This document shows positions 8,440-16,091 of a DNA stretch of 49,221 nt, one piece after another; position 1 is the first letter of the stretch, and every line of letters starts with the position of its first letter. The stretch spans positions 1 through 49,221 of the forward strand of contig JBILCJ010000003.1 of the NCBI GenBank assembly GCA_044353195.1. The letters run 5' to 3'. A program made the translations under genes and the position numbers. This DNA is from UBA4416 sp044353195. Its GTDB lineage: Bacteria > Bacteroidota > Bacteroidia > B-17B0 > Aurantibacillaceae. A model generated the notes under the pieces. It was given only the letters and a program-made list of their open reading frames with translations. It did not search any database and was not told the DNA's origin.

Positions 8440-9003
8440 ATGGCAAAAATTACAGATAAAAAAGCAGTTGTTAAAAAAGCAGCAACAAAAAAAAGTCCAG
8501 CAAAAAAAAGTGCGGTAAAAAAAACAGCTGTTAAAAAAATTCCTTTAACTGAAAAAGAGTTAGAGCAAAAAGAAGCTAATCGTATCGCAAATACAGAACA
8601 GAAAAAGAAGCCAGGTAGTACAGCTCGTCGTCCTAAAAAAAATGCAACGAAAGCGCAAACAGATAATTTATTAGATGCCATCATTGAAGGCATGAAAAAT
8701 AAAAAAGCGAAAAACATTACAGTTATCAATATTTCTGCTCTAGAACACAGGGTAGCTGATTACTTTGTGATTTGTGATGCTGATAGTAATACACATGTTA
8801 ATGCTATTTCAAATGAAATTGAAGAAACAGTTGTGAAAGCAACTAAGGAAAAGCCATTTCGTAGTGAAGGGCAACAAAATTCAGAATGGATTTTGATTGA
8901 TTACGTAAACATTGTTGCACATGTGTTTTTAAGAGAAACCCGCGAATACTACAATATTGAAGGACTTTGGGCAGATGGAGAAATAACAAATATCGAAGAT
9001 TAA
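8440..9003 (+). CDS. rsfS: Ribosomal silencing factor RsfS with histone-H1-like lysine-rich tail
   Basis: RsfS binds ribosomal protein L14 and blocks joining of the subunits in starved cells. The RsfS fold (DUF143) covers about residues 75-180 with DNLLDAIIEGMKNKKAKNI, HRVADYFVICDADS, EGQQNSEWILIDY and VAHVFLRETREYYNIEGLWAD. That part is normal in length. Before it lies an extra ~74-residue basic tail. Lysine pairs stand at 7-8, 12-13, 17-18, 22-23, 27-28 and 32-33, a strict five-residue period with Ala, Val, Ser, Thr or Pro between, like histone-H1-type AAKKA repeats. A more mixed basic stretch (AKAQTD-ending, with TARRPKK) follows. ATG 8440 is the natural start. The tail is encoded by several runs of 7-8 A. 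ftsH follows after 77 bases. Confidence 0.93.
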   Translation: MAKITDKKAVVKKAATKKSPAKKSAVKKTAVKKIPLTEKELEQKEANRIANTEQKKKPGSTARRPKKNATKAQTDNLLDAIIEGMKNKKAKNITVINISALEHRVADYFVICDADSNTHVNAISNEIEETVVKATKEKPFRSEGQQNSEWILIDYVNIVAHVFLRETREYYNIEGLWADGEITNIED

Positions 9004-9080
9004 CAAACAAGAAATGCTCGAAAAGAGCAAACGTAACTCACAAACATACAAAATTGCCTTGAGGCTATAAAAAAGAAAAC

Positions 9081-11219
9081 ATGAGCGATAATAATACAAA
9101 TACAGAAAGCGAAAACTCGCCAAGTCCTGAATCAAATCCTACACCTAACGAAAATCCATCGCCGGAAGATGAAAGAAAAAAACAGTTCGATAAAATGAAA
9201 GAACGTTTTGGGAAAAAATCTCAAACTCCTTTTGGCGGCGATTCAAATAATAACGGAAATAGTTTTTATTGGATTTATGGGCTTGTTATTTTGGCTTTAT
9301 TAGCGTTTGTTTTTATGGGCCAAGATTTTGAAGGAAGAGTATTTCCGGCAGATCAAAATGAATTTGAACAAAATATGCTTGCAAAAGGAGATGTCAGAAA
9401 AATTGTTATTGTAAATGATAAAATTGCTGAAATTACGATTAGTGCGGATAGCTTAAAACTTGATAGATACAAAATTCTTGATAAAAATAAAAGTTTAACA
9501 CCTATGTTTCCAGGTGAGAGTGCTAAAAAAGGTCCTCACTTCAAGATTTCTATTGCAGATAAAAAAGATTTTATTGAACAAGTTCGTAATGTTCAAACTG
9601 CAGCAAATATTCCACAATACTTAAGAGTTTCTCCTTCAGGCGAAGAAAGAAAAGATTGGACTGAATACATGGGATGGATGTTTCCTATCATCATCATGAT
9701 TGTTTTATGGATTTTTATGATGCGCAGAATGGGTGGCGGATCAGGCGGAGGAGCTGGACAAATTTTTAACATTGGAAAATCTAAAGCTGTTTTATTTGAT
9801 AAAAACCAAAACATAAATATTACGTTTAATGATGTTGCTGGTTTGGATGGTGCAAAAGTTGAAGTTATGGAAATAGTAGACTTTTTAAAAAATCCAAAAA
9901 AATATACAGACTTAGGTGCAAAAATTCCTAAAGGCGCACTATTAGTAGGGCCTCCAGGAACAGGAAAAACTTTGTTAGCTAAAGCAGTTGCAGGTGAAGC
10001 AAAGGTGCCATTCTTCTCCTTATCAGGTTCTGATTTTGTTGAAATGTTTGTTGGTGTTGGTGCATCTCGTGTACGCGACTTATTTAAACAAGCTAAAGAA
10101 AAAGCGCCTTGTATAATTTTTATTGATGAGATTGATGCAATTGGAAGAGCTCGTGGTAAAAACGCAGCGGCCGGTGGAAATGATGAACGTGAAAATACAT
10201 TGAATCAACTCTTAACAGAAATGGATGGATTTGGAACTAACAGTGGCGTTATAATTTTAGCCGCTACAAACCGTGCAGATATTTTAGATAGAGCATTGAT
10301 GCGTGCTGGACGATTTGATAGACAGATTTATGTTGATATGCCAGATGTGAATGAACGTAAAGAAATTTTTGAAGTTCATTTAAAGAAAATAAAAATTGAT
10401 GCTAGTGTTGATGTTGATTTCTTAGCTAAACAAACACCTGGATTTAGTGGTGCGGATATAGCTAATATTTGTAATGAAGCTGCTTTAATTGCTGCTCGTG
10501 CCAATAAAAAGCAAGTCGTAAAACAAGATTTTTTAGATGCAGTTGATAGAATAATTGCTGGTCTAGAAAAGAAAAATAAAATCATTACTCCTAACGAAAA
10601 AAGAGTTATTGCATTCCACGAAGCTGGACACGCAACAGTTAGTTGGATGTGTGAGCACGCTTCTCCTTTAATAAAAGTAACCATCGTGCCTCGTGGTCGT
10701 TCATTAGGTGCAGCATGGTATTTACCTGAAGAAAGACAAATTACAACTACAGAACAAATTGTAGATGAAATGTGTGCAACCTTAGGAGGTAGAGCGGCAG
10801 AAGAAGTTATTTTTGGAAAAATTTCAACTGGTGCTTTAAGTGACTTAGAAAAAATTACTAGACAAGCTTATGCAAGTATAGTTTATTACGGATTAAATGA
10901 AAAAATAGGAAACGTAAGTTATTACGATAGTTCAGGGCAAAGCGAATATTCTTTCAATAAACCTTATAGTGAAAATACAGCTAAAACAATTGACGAAGAG
11001 GTTAAAAAAATGATTGATATAGCTTACGCAAGAACAAAAGCTATTTTAGTTGCAAATAAAGACAAACTGACTCTACTTGCCGAAAAATTACTTGAAAAAG
11101 AAGTTATTTTTAAAGAAGATCTAGAGGAAATATTTGGAAAAAGACCTTTTGATACTGAGCCTTTAACATTAGAAGAAACAGCTACCAAAAATAGTTCCGA
11201 ATCGTCAACTGAATTGTAA
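9081..11219 (+). CDS. ftsH: ATP-dependent zinc metalloprotease FtsH
   Basis: Membrane-anchored AAA+ protease that degrades membrane and short-lived cytosolic proteins. It has 712 residues. A disordered Asn/Pro/Ser-rich N-terminus is followed by a first transmembrane helix (about 55-73), a periplasmic domain and a second helix (MFPIIIMIVLWIFMM, about 200-214). Next come the AAA motor with Walker A GPPGTGKT (290-297), Walker B FIDEID with D349 and E350, and the second region of homology (NRADILDRALMRAGRFDRQ). The protease domain carries the zinc motif HEAGH (513-517). Translation starts at ATG 9081. The order rsfS-ftsH is common in Bacteroidota. The BI-1 family protein at 852 belongs to a family that includes FtsH interactors, but no link is shown here. 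Confidence 0.97.
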   Translation: MSDNNTNTESENSPSPESNPTPNENPSPEDERKKQFDKMKERFGKKSQTPFGGDSNNNGNSFYWIYGLVILALLAFVFMGQDFEGRVFPADQNEFEQNMLAKGDVRKIVIVNDKIAEITISADSLKLDRYKILDKNKSLTPMFPGESAKKGPHFKISIADKKDFIEQVRNVQTAANIPQYLRVSPSGEERKDWTEYMGWMFPIIIMIVLWIFMMRRMGGGSGGGAGQIFNIGKSKAVLFDKNQNINITFNDVAGLDGAKVEVMEIVDFLKNPKKYTDLGAKIPKGALLVGPPGTGKTLLAKAVAGEAKVPFFSLSGSDFVEMFVGVGASRVRDLFKQAKEKAPCIIFIDEIDAIGRARGKNAAAGGNDERENTLNQLLTEMDGFGTNSGVIILAATNRADILDRALMRAGRFDRQIYVDMPDVNERKEIFEVHLKKIKIDASVDVDFLAKQTPGFSGADIANICNEAALIAARANKKQVVKQDFLDAVDRIIAGLEKKNKIITPNEKRVIAFHEAGHATVSWMCEHASPLIKVTIVPRGRSLGAAWYLPEERQITTTEQIVDEMCATLGGRAAEEVIFGKISTGALSDLEKITRQAYASIVYYGLNEKIGNVSYYDSSGQSEYSFNKPYSENTAKTIDEEVKKMIDIAYARTKAILVANKDKLTLLAEKLLEKEVIFKEDLEEIFGKRPFDTEPLTLEETATKNSSESSTEL

Positions 11220-11264
11220 TATATTATTTAATATATTTACTAAAACCTTTATTGAATATATTTC

Positions 11265-12272
11265 ATGAAAACCATTGTTTTACTTTTTGGAATTTGCTTA
11301 GTTGTTTCGTCTTGTAAAAAGAAAAGTTTAGCTGAAGAAGAAATACCGACAATTCAAGTTGAAACAAAAATATATCCTGATTCTGTCTGGACACCAACCG
11401 GAAGTGGACCAAGATTAATTTTTAAATTCAAATTTGATTCAACTCAAGTTAGATTAAACGCTTTTGGAAATCCAATTAGTTCAATTCCAGCTGGTCATGG
11501 AGGATTATCACCTGTTTTTAATAAAATGGCAGCGCACTATTTAGAACTTGCACAAAATGACTATACCCAATTAGGTGCTGGTAAAGTTCTATATCATGCT
11601 CCGGAAACTACTAAAGGCGGATCAACGGCGATTAATTTTGGCTACTCCATTGTGGTAAAAGAAGGTGCTATCTTTTTTTCTAAAGCAATTAACGAAATAA
11701 CTCCTGGAACTTATCAATGGCTTCGTTTATCACTGTCGTATCAAAACTATGATATACCATTCTTGACAAATAGTTTATCTGGAACTCAGCATGCAACAAT
11801 CGCATCCTTTTTAGGTTATCAAACTTACGTTGAGAAATATAAAATAAAAACACAAGATTATATTCCTTCCGCAAGTGTTGGAGGTCCAACTTCAAACCAC
11901 CCTCAAGGGTACTGGGGTTTCGAAACAAACTATATTGTAGGTTATCCGAATAATAATGGGCATTATATGTTGGATGGACAACCGCCTGCTGGAGCAACAA
12001 CAGTTGTTAATCCAAACTTCGCTAATTCGCCTATACCGGCCGGTAGTTGCGTTGTTACAGCAAAATTTACAAATGATTTAGGAACAACAATTAGTCCACT
12101 CATTATTACTGGAAATGAAACAAATGATATTATTGTAACCGTTTCATTATCAACAAATAAAAGTTTCGAATGGTTAGAGGTTGGCATTCCTGATGGCTAT
12201 TATAACCCTGATGCAGGAGAAAAGCCAATTGATATGGGTGTAAGAGGAATGTTACCTAAAGTGCAATATTAA
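11265..12272 (+). CDS. Predicted lipoprotein of unknown function
   Basis: A 335-residue protein with a lipoprotein signal (MKTIVLLFGICLVVSSC, cysteine at 17) followed by KKK, as in many Bacteroidota lipoproteins. The mature part is β-rich with many Gly, Pro and aromatic residues. Noticeable segments are GPRLIFKFKFDS, IPAGHGGLSPVFNKMAAHYLELA, INEITPGTYQWLRLSLSYQNYDI and PIPAGSCVVTAKF. The histidines in AGHG and MAAHYLEL could bind metal, but this is speculation. I do not recognise a named family. It follows ftsH by 45 bases; an AT-only dyad lies between, so transcription could be either joint or separate. Confidence 0.7.
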   Translation: MKTIVLLFGICLVVSSCKKKSLAEEEIPTIQVETKIYPDSVWTPTGSGPRLIFKFKFDSTQVRLNAFGNPISSIPAGHGGLSPVFNKMAAHYLELAQNDYTQLGAGKVLYHAPETTKGGSTAINFGYSIVVKEGAIFFSKAINEITPGTYQWLRLSLSYQNYDIPFLTNSLSGTQHATIASFLGYQTYVEKYKIKTQDYIPSASVGGPTSNHPQGYWGFETNYIVGYPNNNGHYMLDGQPPAGATTVVNPNFANSPIPAGSCVVTAKFTNDLGTTISPLIITGNETNDIIVTVSLSTNKSFEWLEVGIPDGYYNPDAGEKPIDMGVRGMLPKVQY

Positions 12273-12357
12273 AAAAAATAGTGTATTTTTAACATAGGAG
12301 ATATTAAACCGAAATATAAATTATAAGTCTTAAGTATAAACCTAAAAAAATAAAACC

Positions 12358-12777
12358 ATGAAAAAAATAATCTTAATTGCGGTAAGTTTAGTTGCACTTA
12401 CAAGTGTTTCTATTGCACAAGAAGTAACTACAAAAGCAGAAGCTAAAGCTAAAAGAGAAATGCGCCATAAAGATCCTGAACAACGCGCTCAAAAGCATGT
12501 TGATCGTTTAAATAATATGGTAACATTAACTGACGCTCAAAAAGTAAAAGTTTTAGAAATAGCAAAGGTAAAAGTTCAAAAAGCAGACGCTATTCGTGAA
12601 AAATTTAAAAACGATCCTGAAAAAGAAAATAAAATGTATCCTGAAATGGATGCCGTAAAACAAGAGTATCACAAAAGCGTAAAAGCATTATTGACTGCAG
12701 AACAGCTAAAAAAATTAAAAGCAAAACAAACTGAATTAAATTCAGCAGGACAACCAGCTGAGATAGAGCATGAATAA
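12358..12777 (+). CDS. Small secreted helical protein, Spy/CpxP-like
   Basis: 139 residues with a clear signal peptide (MKKIILIAVSLVALTSVSIAQ). The mature chain is highly charged and predicted all-helical: KRE, RHKDPEQRAQKHVDRLNN, then LTDAQKVKVLEIAK and a later LTAEQLKKLKAKQTEL. The two LT-x-x-Q-type helices resemble the LTxxQ motif of Spy/CpxP periplasmic chaperones, and the length fits. In those proteins the fold binds unfolded envelope proteins. The assignment is by motif only. It stands alone between the lipoprotein gene and a strong terminator. Confidence 0.7.
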   Translation: MKKIILIAVSLVALTSVSIAQEVTTKAEAKAKREMRHKDPEQRAQKHVDRLNNMVTLTDAQKVKVLEIAKVKVQKADAIREKFKNDPEKENKMYPEMDAVKQEYHKSVKALLTAEQLKKLKAKQTELNSAGQPAEIEHE

Positions 12778-12792
12778 TTCTTAAATATTAAT

Positions 12793-12824
12793 AAAAAAAG
12801 CCATCTAAAAGATGGCTTTTTTTA
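12793..12824. terminator. Terminator shared by the Spy-like gene and the flippase operon
   Basis: Perfect stem AAAAAAAGCCATC / GATGGCTTTTTTT around TAAAA, with A and T tracts on each side. It lies 15 bases after the plus-strand stop (12777), and its right edge overlaps the minus-strand flippase stop codon (12822), so it can end both transcripts. Confidence 0.9.
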
Positions 12825-14084
12825 TTTCAAAAATTTCAGAAAACCTATATCATTCTTTAAATTAAATAAAGATAGAAAGGATAATTTATTTTCTTTCATA
12901 AACATTCCTGTTAAAACAAGTGAAGCAACTAAATAAGATAACACTGTCGCATAACAAGCTCCGAAAATTTGATACTTACTAATCAAAAAATAACTTGATA
13001 CAATAGTGGTAAATAACCCTGAAAAATTAGCGATGGCGATTAAACGCTGATTACCAATAGCCGAAAAATAATGACTGATGATAGTTGAAAAACTAATACA
13101 TAAAATACCAGGAGACAGGGCTAACATAATTGATTTTGCAAGCGCATAATCATGTCCAAGCACATAAATAAAAAAAGTTGAAGGGATACATAATACAATT
13201 AAGACTATTAGCGCACTCAGAATAAAACATATTTTTGACAGTAAATATGTTATTCTAACATGATTAACATCGTCTTTTCTATTGGCAACATGCGTTAAAA
13301 TAATAGTTGAAGCGCTGCTGCTGATAATCAAAACAGATTCGATTAAAGAGGTAGCTGTTGAAAAAACACCAACTAAAGCATTACTAGAAATCAAATAAAA
13401 ATTAAATCGGTTACTCAACATGTGTGACAAATTTGCCAATTGATTATGAAATCCATTTTTAATTATGAGTGACTGATTAAATAAAATTGTCTTAACATCA
13501 TTGCACTTAAAAATTATATAAATTCCGAAAATTGAAATGCCTAATGACAAAGAATACGATATATATAATGAGGAAATAAAGCTCATAATCGTATACGTAT
13601 TAAAAACAAAAATTTGAATGGATAAACCCAACAATAACATGGCAGGCTGAAAGAAAATTAAAAAATTATAAAGTCTAATACGCTCCTTTGCTAAAATAAT
13701 AACATTATGAAAGGAATATAAAATCATGATAAAAGACAAAATAACAATATGTACAAGTTGGTCTTTGAGCTGTTGTGCCCATTGTTTCTGAGACATGAAA
13801 CTAAGTCCAAAGAAAAATAAAAAACAAAGCAAGGAACAAAAAACAGTAAATAGAAACCCGTTTCTGTATAATTTCTCTAAAGAAAATTTTGGTATAAAAT
13901 GAACTAATGCATAGCCAGTATATATTTCATTAATTGCCTGAATAATAGCGATGTTTAAAATCAGTAAACTCACTTGACCCCTTACTTCTCCACCTAATTC
14001 CCTAGATGAAATTAATAAAATCGCTAAATTAATTAACGCGACGAACCCTTTTGTAAATAAAGTAGCAATAATTTTTTTAAGCAT
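12822..14084 (-). CDS. Wzx-like polysaccharide/lipid-linked oligosaccharide flippase
   Basis: A 420-residue integral membrane protein with about 12 hydrophobic segments, of the MATE/MOP superfamily (polysaccharide transporter type). The start is typical: KIIATLFTKGFVALINLAILLISSRELGGEVRGQVSLL, in which a helix is followed by the conserved Arg-Glu-Leu-Gly region. The family moves lipid-linked sugar units across the inner membrane. It is the last gene of a minus-strand operon, 7 bases after the glycosyltransferase stop. Neither a Wzy polymerase nor a chain-length regulator is in the window, so the product is unknown. Confidence 0.83.
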   Translation of the reverse strand: MLKKIIATLFTKGFVALINLAILLISSRELGGEVRGQVSLLILNIAIIQAINEIYTGYALVHFIPKFSLEKLYRNGFLFTVFCSLLCFLFFFGLSFMSQKQWAQQLKDQLVHIVILSFIMILYSFHNVIILAKERIRLYNFLIFFQPAMLLLGLSIQIFVFNTYTIMSFISSLYISYSLSLGISIFGIYIIFKCNDVKTILFNQSLIIKNGFHNQLANLSHMLSNRFNFYLISSNALVGVFSTATSLIESVLIISSSASTIILTHVANRKDDVNHVRITYLLSKICFILSALIVLIVLCIPSTFFIYVLGHDYALAKSIMLALSPGILCISFSTIISHYFSAIGNQRLIAIANFSGLFTTIVSSYFLISKYQIFGACYATVLSYLVASLVLTGMFMKENKLSFLSLFNLKNDIGFLKFLK

Positions 14085-14091
14085 TTTATGA

Positions 14092-15249
14092 CTAATTAGA
14101 TGTATAAAATTTTGTTAAAGCATTGCAAACAGATTCATAGCTATATAATTTTTTGATTTCTTGATGCATGATTTCAGCATTCAAAAATTGAGCACGATTA
14201 AATTGGCTAAGTTTTTTCACACATTCATTTATATCATGAGACATTAACACAATTCCCATTTCTGGTTTAACTATTTTATCTACTTGACCAACTTGAGTTG
14301 TAATAACAGGCAATCCGCAAGACATGGACTCCAGCAGAACAACTGGCATTCCTTCATAATGACTGAATAATAAAAAAACATCAGACTCATTCATATAATT
14401 AGCAATTTCATAAGCCTGTTTGTAACCAACAAACTTAATGTCATTTGAATTAAGATTTTGATAGGCTAAAGCCTGATGACGATCCCATTCACTTAAATTT
14501 TCGCCAATAATAGTGAGAGTAAAATCAACTTGTTGTTGTTTTAACTTTTCTGCAATTTTAATAATACCTGAAATATTTTTTTCTCGATCTACTAAAGAAG
14601 ACACATGTAATATTCTTAATGTTTGTGAAAGATTATAATGAATTGGATTAGGTTTAAAAATAGTAGTATCAACAACATTATTAATCAATTCATAATTACC
14701 TAGAAGGCTATGATGTTGCATAGCTTGTTTTAACTTGTCTGAAATCACGCATATTGCTTTAGCTTTAGCTGCAACTTTTTGAGTATAATATTTCATCAAA
14801 GCCCCTTTGTAACTTCCATCTTCCGAATAATAGCCACTCCAATGTTCTGTAATAAAAAAAGCTGCTGTTGGATTTTTCCTTAATGCATACAAAGCCGGAA
14901 TGGCTGCTGGAAAAATTGTGTTTAAATGGATAACATCAAAATGAGATTGCAAAGCATCAATCTGCTTTTCATAATGAGATTTAAACTTCACATATTTTAA
15001 TAAACTGCTAATAAGCGGGAATTGAAACTTAGACTTTGGATAAAAAAATAAAATCTCCTTTAAATTGCCATTTACACTTTCACTATAACTTTCAGAAATT
15101 GCATTTACTGATTTAACAAACAACACTGTAACGTGATGTTTTAAGGCTAATGCCTGAGCATGTCTTTTAATAAAAATACCATTTGTCTGGCTGTCAGGGT
15201 TTGGATACCAAGAGCACAGAAAAAGAATATGTAATGGTTTATGATCCAT
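14092..15249 (-). CDS. GT4-family glycosyltransferase
   Basis: 385 residues with a GT-B fold. The N-terminal domain begins ILFLCSWYPNPDSQTNGIFIKRHAQAL, the usual acceptor-site opening (WYP..NGIF.KRH). The C-terminal donor domain has VSSLVDREKNISGII and the E-x7-E motif EGMPVVLLE (E299, E307) followed by SMSCGLPVITT. It would transfer a sugar from a nucleotide-activated donor at the cytoplasmic membrane face; the sugar and acceptor cannot be read from sequence. It lies between a GNAT gene (gap of 5 bases) and a flippase (gap of 7 bases), which suggests one surface-glycan step and export. Confidence 0.9.
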   Translation of the reverse strand: MDHKPLHILFLCSWYPNPDSQTNGIFIKRHAQALALKHHVTVLFVKSVNAISESYSESVNGNLKEILFFYPKSKFQFPLISSLLKYVKFKSHYEKQIDALQSHFDVIHLNTIFPAAIPALYALRKNPTAAFFITEHWSGYYSEDGSYKGALMKYYTQKVAAKAKAICVISDKLKQAMQHHSLLGNYELINNVVDTTIFKPNPIHYNLSQTLRILHVSSLVDREKNISGIIKIAEKLKQQQVDFTLTIIGENLSEWDRHQALAYQNLNSNDIKFVGYKQAYEIANYMNESDVFLLFSHYEGMPVVLLESMSCGLPVITTQVGQVDKIVKPEMGIVLMSHDINECVKKLSQFNRAQFLNAEIMHQEIKKLYSYESVCNALTKFYTSN

Positions 15250-15254
15250 GCAGG

Positions 15255-15686
15255 CTAAATTAACTTCGTCATTTTATAATGTTGAATAAGATCCCACAAT
15301 AAAAACGTTTTTTCTTCTACTGTATACCCGCAAGCTTTATAAAATTCACAGGCATTTTCTCTTGACTGTAATTCAATCTTTTTTAAATTCAAATTTCTTG
15401 CTTCATCTTCTAATCGTTCCAAAATTAATTTACCTAAGCCTTTTCGTTGATATACTTCGCTGATTGCCATGTACCGAATTTGTCCAATTCCATCGCCATT
15501 GTTTTGTAAACGACCGCAAGCAATAATCTTCGAATCAATTTCTATAAATGCATTTTTTGAAAGTAATTCTAAATCATCTGTTGCTGAATCTTTAGATTTA
15601 TTCCAAGGTTGCCTTAATACTGAATACCTAAGTTCAATAATCGCTTCTAAGCATTTTTGGGATTGACAAAGTTCAACGTAATGCAT
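15255..15686 (-). CDS. GNAT-family N-acetyltransferase
   Basis: 143 residues covering one GNAT domain. The acetyl-CoA pyrophosphate loop YQRKGLGKLILERLE follows the β4 strand IGQIRYMAISE. The C-terminal ACEFYKACGYTVEEKTF is typical of the family (FYxxxGF/Y). The N-terminal RYSVLRQPW resembles the ElaA/YitI-like subgroup. The substrate is unknown. Start ATG 15686. It is the first gene of the three-gene minus-strand operon with GT4 and flippase; it could acetylate an amino-sugar precursor, but a generic role is equally possible. Confidence 0.87.
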   Translation of the reverse strand: MHYVELCQSQKCLEAIIELRYSVLRQPWNKSKDSATDDLELLSKNAFIEIDSKIIACGRLQNNGDGIGQIRYMAISEVYQRKGLGKLILERLEDEARNLNLKKIELQSRENACEFYKACGYTVEEKTFLLWDLIQHYKMTKLI

Positions 15687-15702
15687 TCACTAACACTTTA
15701 AA

Positions 15703-15731
15703 AAAAATCCTACTCAATGAGTAGGATTTTT
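15703..15731 (-). terminator. Terminator after nfu, upstream of the GNAT operon
   Basis: Perfect 13-bp stem AAAAATCCTACTC / GAGTAGGATTTTT around AAT, with homopolymer flanks on both sides. It lies between the nfu stop (15749) and the GNAT start (15686), both on the minus strand, and so separates these transcription units. Confidence 0.88.
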
Positions 15732-15748
15732 AATTTCAAATTATCTTA

Positions 15749-15988
15749 TTAATTATTTACTGCTCGAACAGAGGTGATTTCGGGAACAGCTTTTTTAATC
15801 GTTTCCTCAATGCCTGCCTTCATAGTCATTTGGCTCATGCTACAAGTGCTACAAGCTCCTTTCAGTTCTAGCATAGCAGTGTTTCCATCAACCACTTCAA
15901 GTAACTCAACGTCTCCTCCATCAGCCTCTAAATAGGGTCTGATAGATTTTAATGCTTCTTCTACTCTGTTAAACAGTTCTTGATTCAT
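15749..15988 (-). CDS. NifU C-terminal domain (Nfu) iron-sulfur scaffold protein
   Basis: A 79-residue stand-alone Nfu domain. It has the family pattern RPYLEADGGDVELLEV and the cluster-binding cysteines C46 and C49 in GACSTCSMSQMTMK, ending in EITSVRAVNN. Nfu dimers hold a labile [4Fe-4S] cluster and deliver it to apo-proteins in the cytoplasm. It lies downstream of icd on the same strand with about 100 bases between; it has its own downstream terminator. No isc or suf genes are nearby. Confidence 0.95.
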   Translation of the reverse strand: MNQELFNRVEEALKSIRPYLEADGGDVELLEVVDGNTAMLELKGACSTCSMSQMTMKAGIEETIKKAVPEITSVRAVNN

Positions 15989-16091
15989 TTATAAAGTTTT
16001 AAAATTTTTAAAGTTCTTTGATTTTGAAAGTTAGATACTGAATAAAAAACTTTCTAAACCTTCCAAGCTTTTTTACTTTCTAAACGATTAA

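Noticed and set aside
8358..8729. Open frame of 123 codons on the minus strand, rich in Phe and Ala, hydrophobic
   Set aside because: It is the antisense shadow of the lysine-rich rsfS tail (AAA AAA read backwards gives Phe). It has no sensible start context and crosses the birA/rsfS promoter gap.
9015..9029. Small hairpin TGCTC-GAAAA-GAGCA in the ftsH leader
   Set aside because: Only five base pairs and no following T tract; chance is likely, so not listed as a regulatory feature.
11218..11242. AT-only dyad after ftsH (TAATATATTA then TAATATATT)
   Set aside because: Pure AT with little stability and no T tract; not supported as a terminator.
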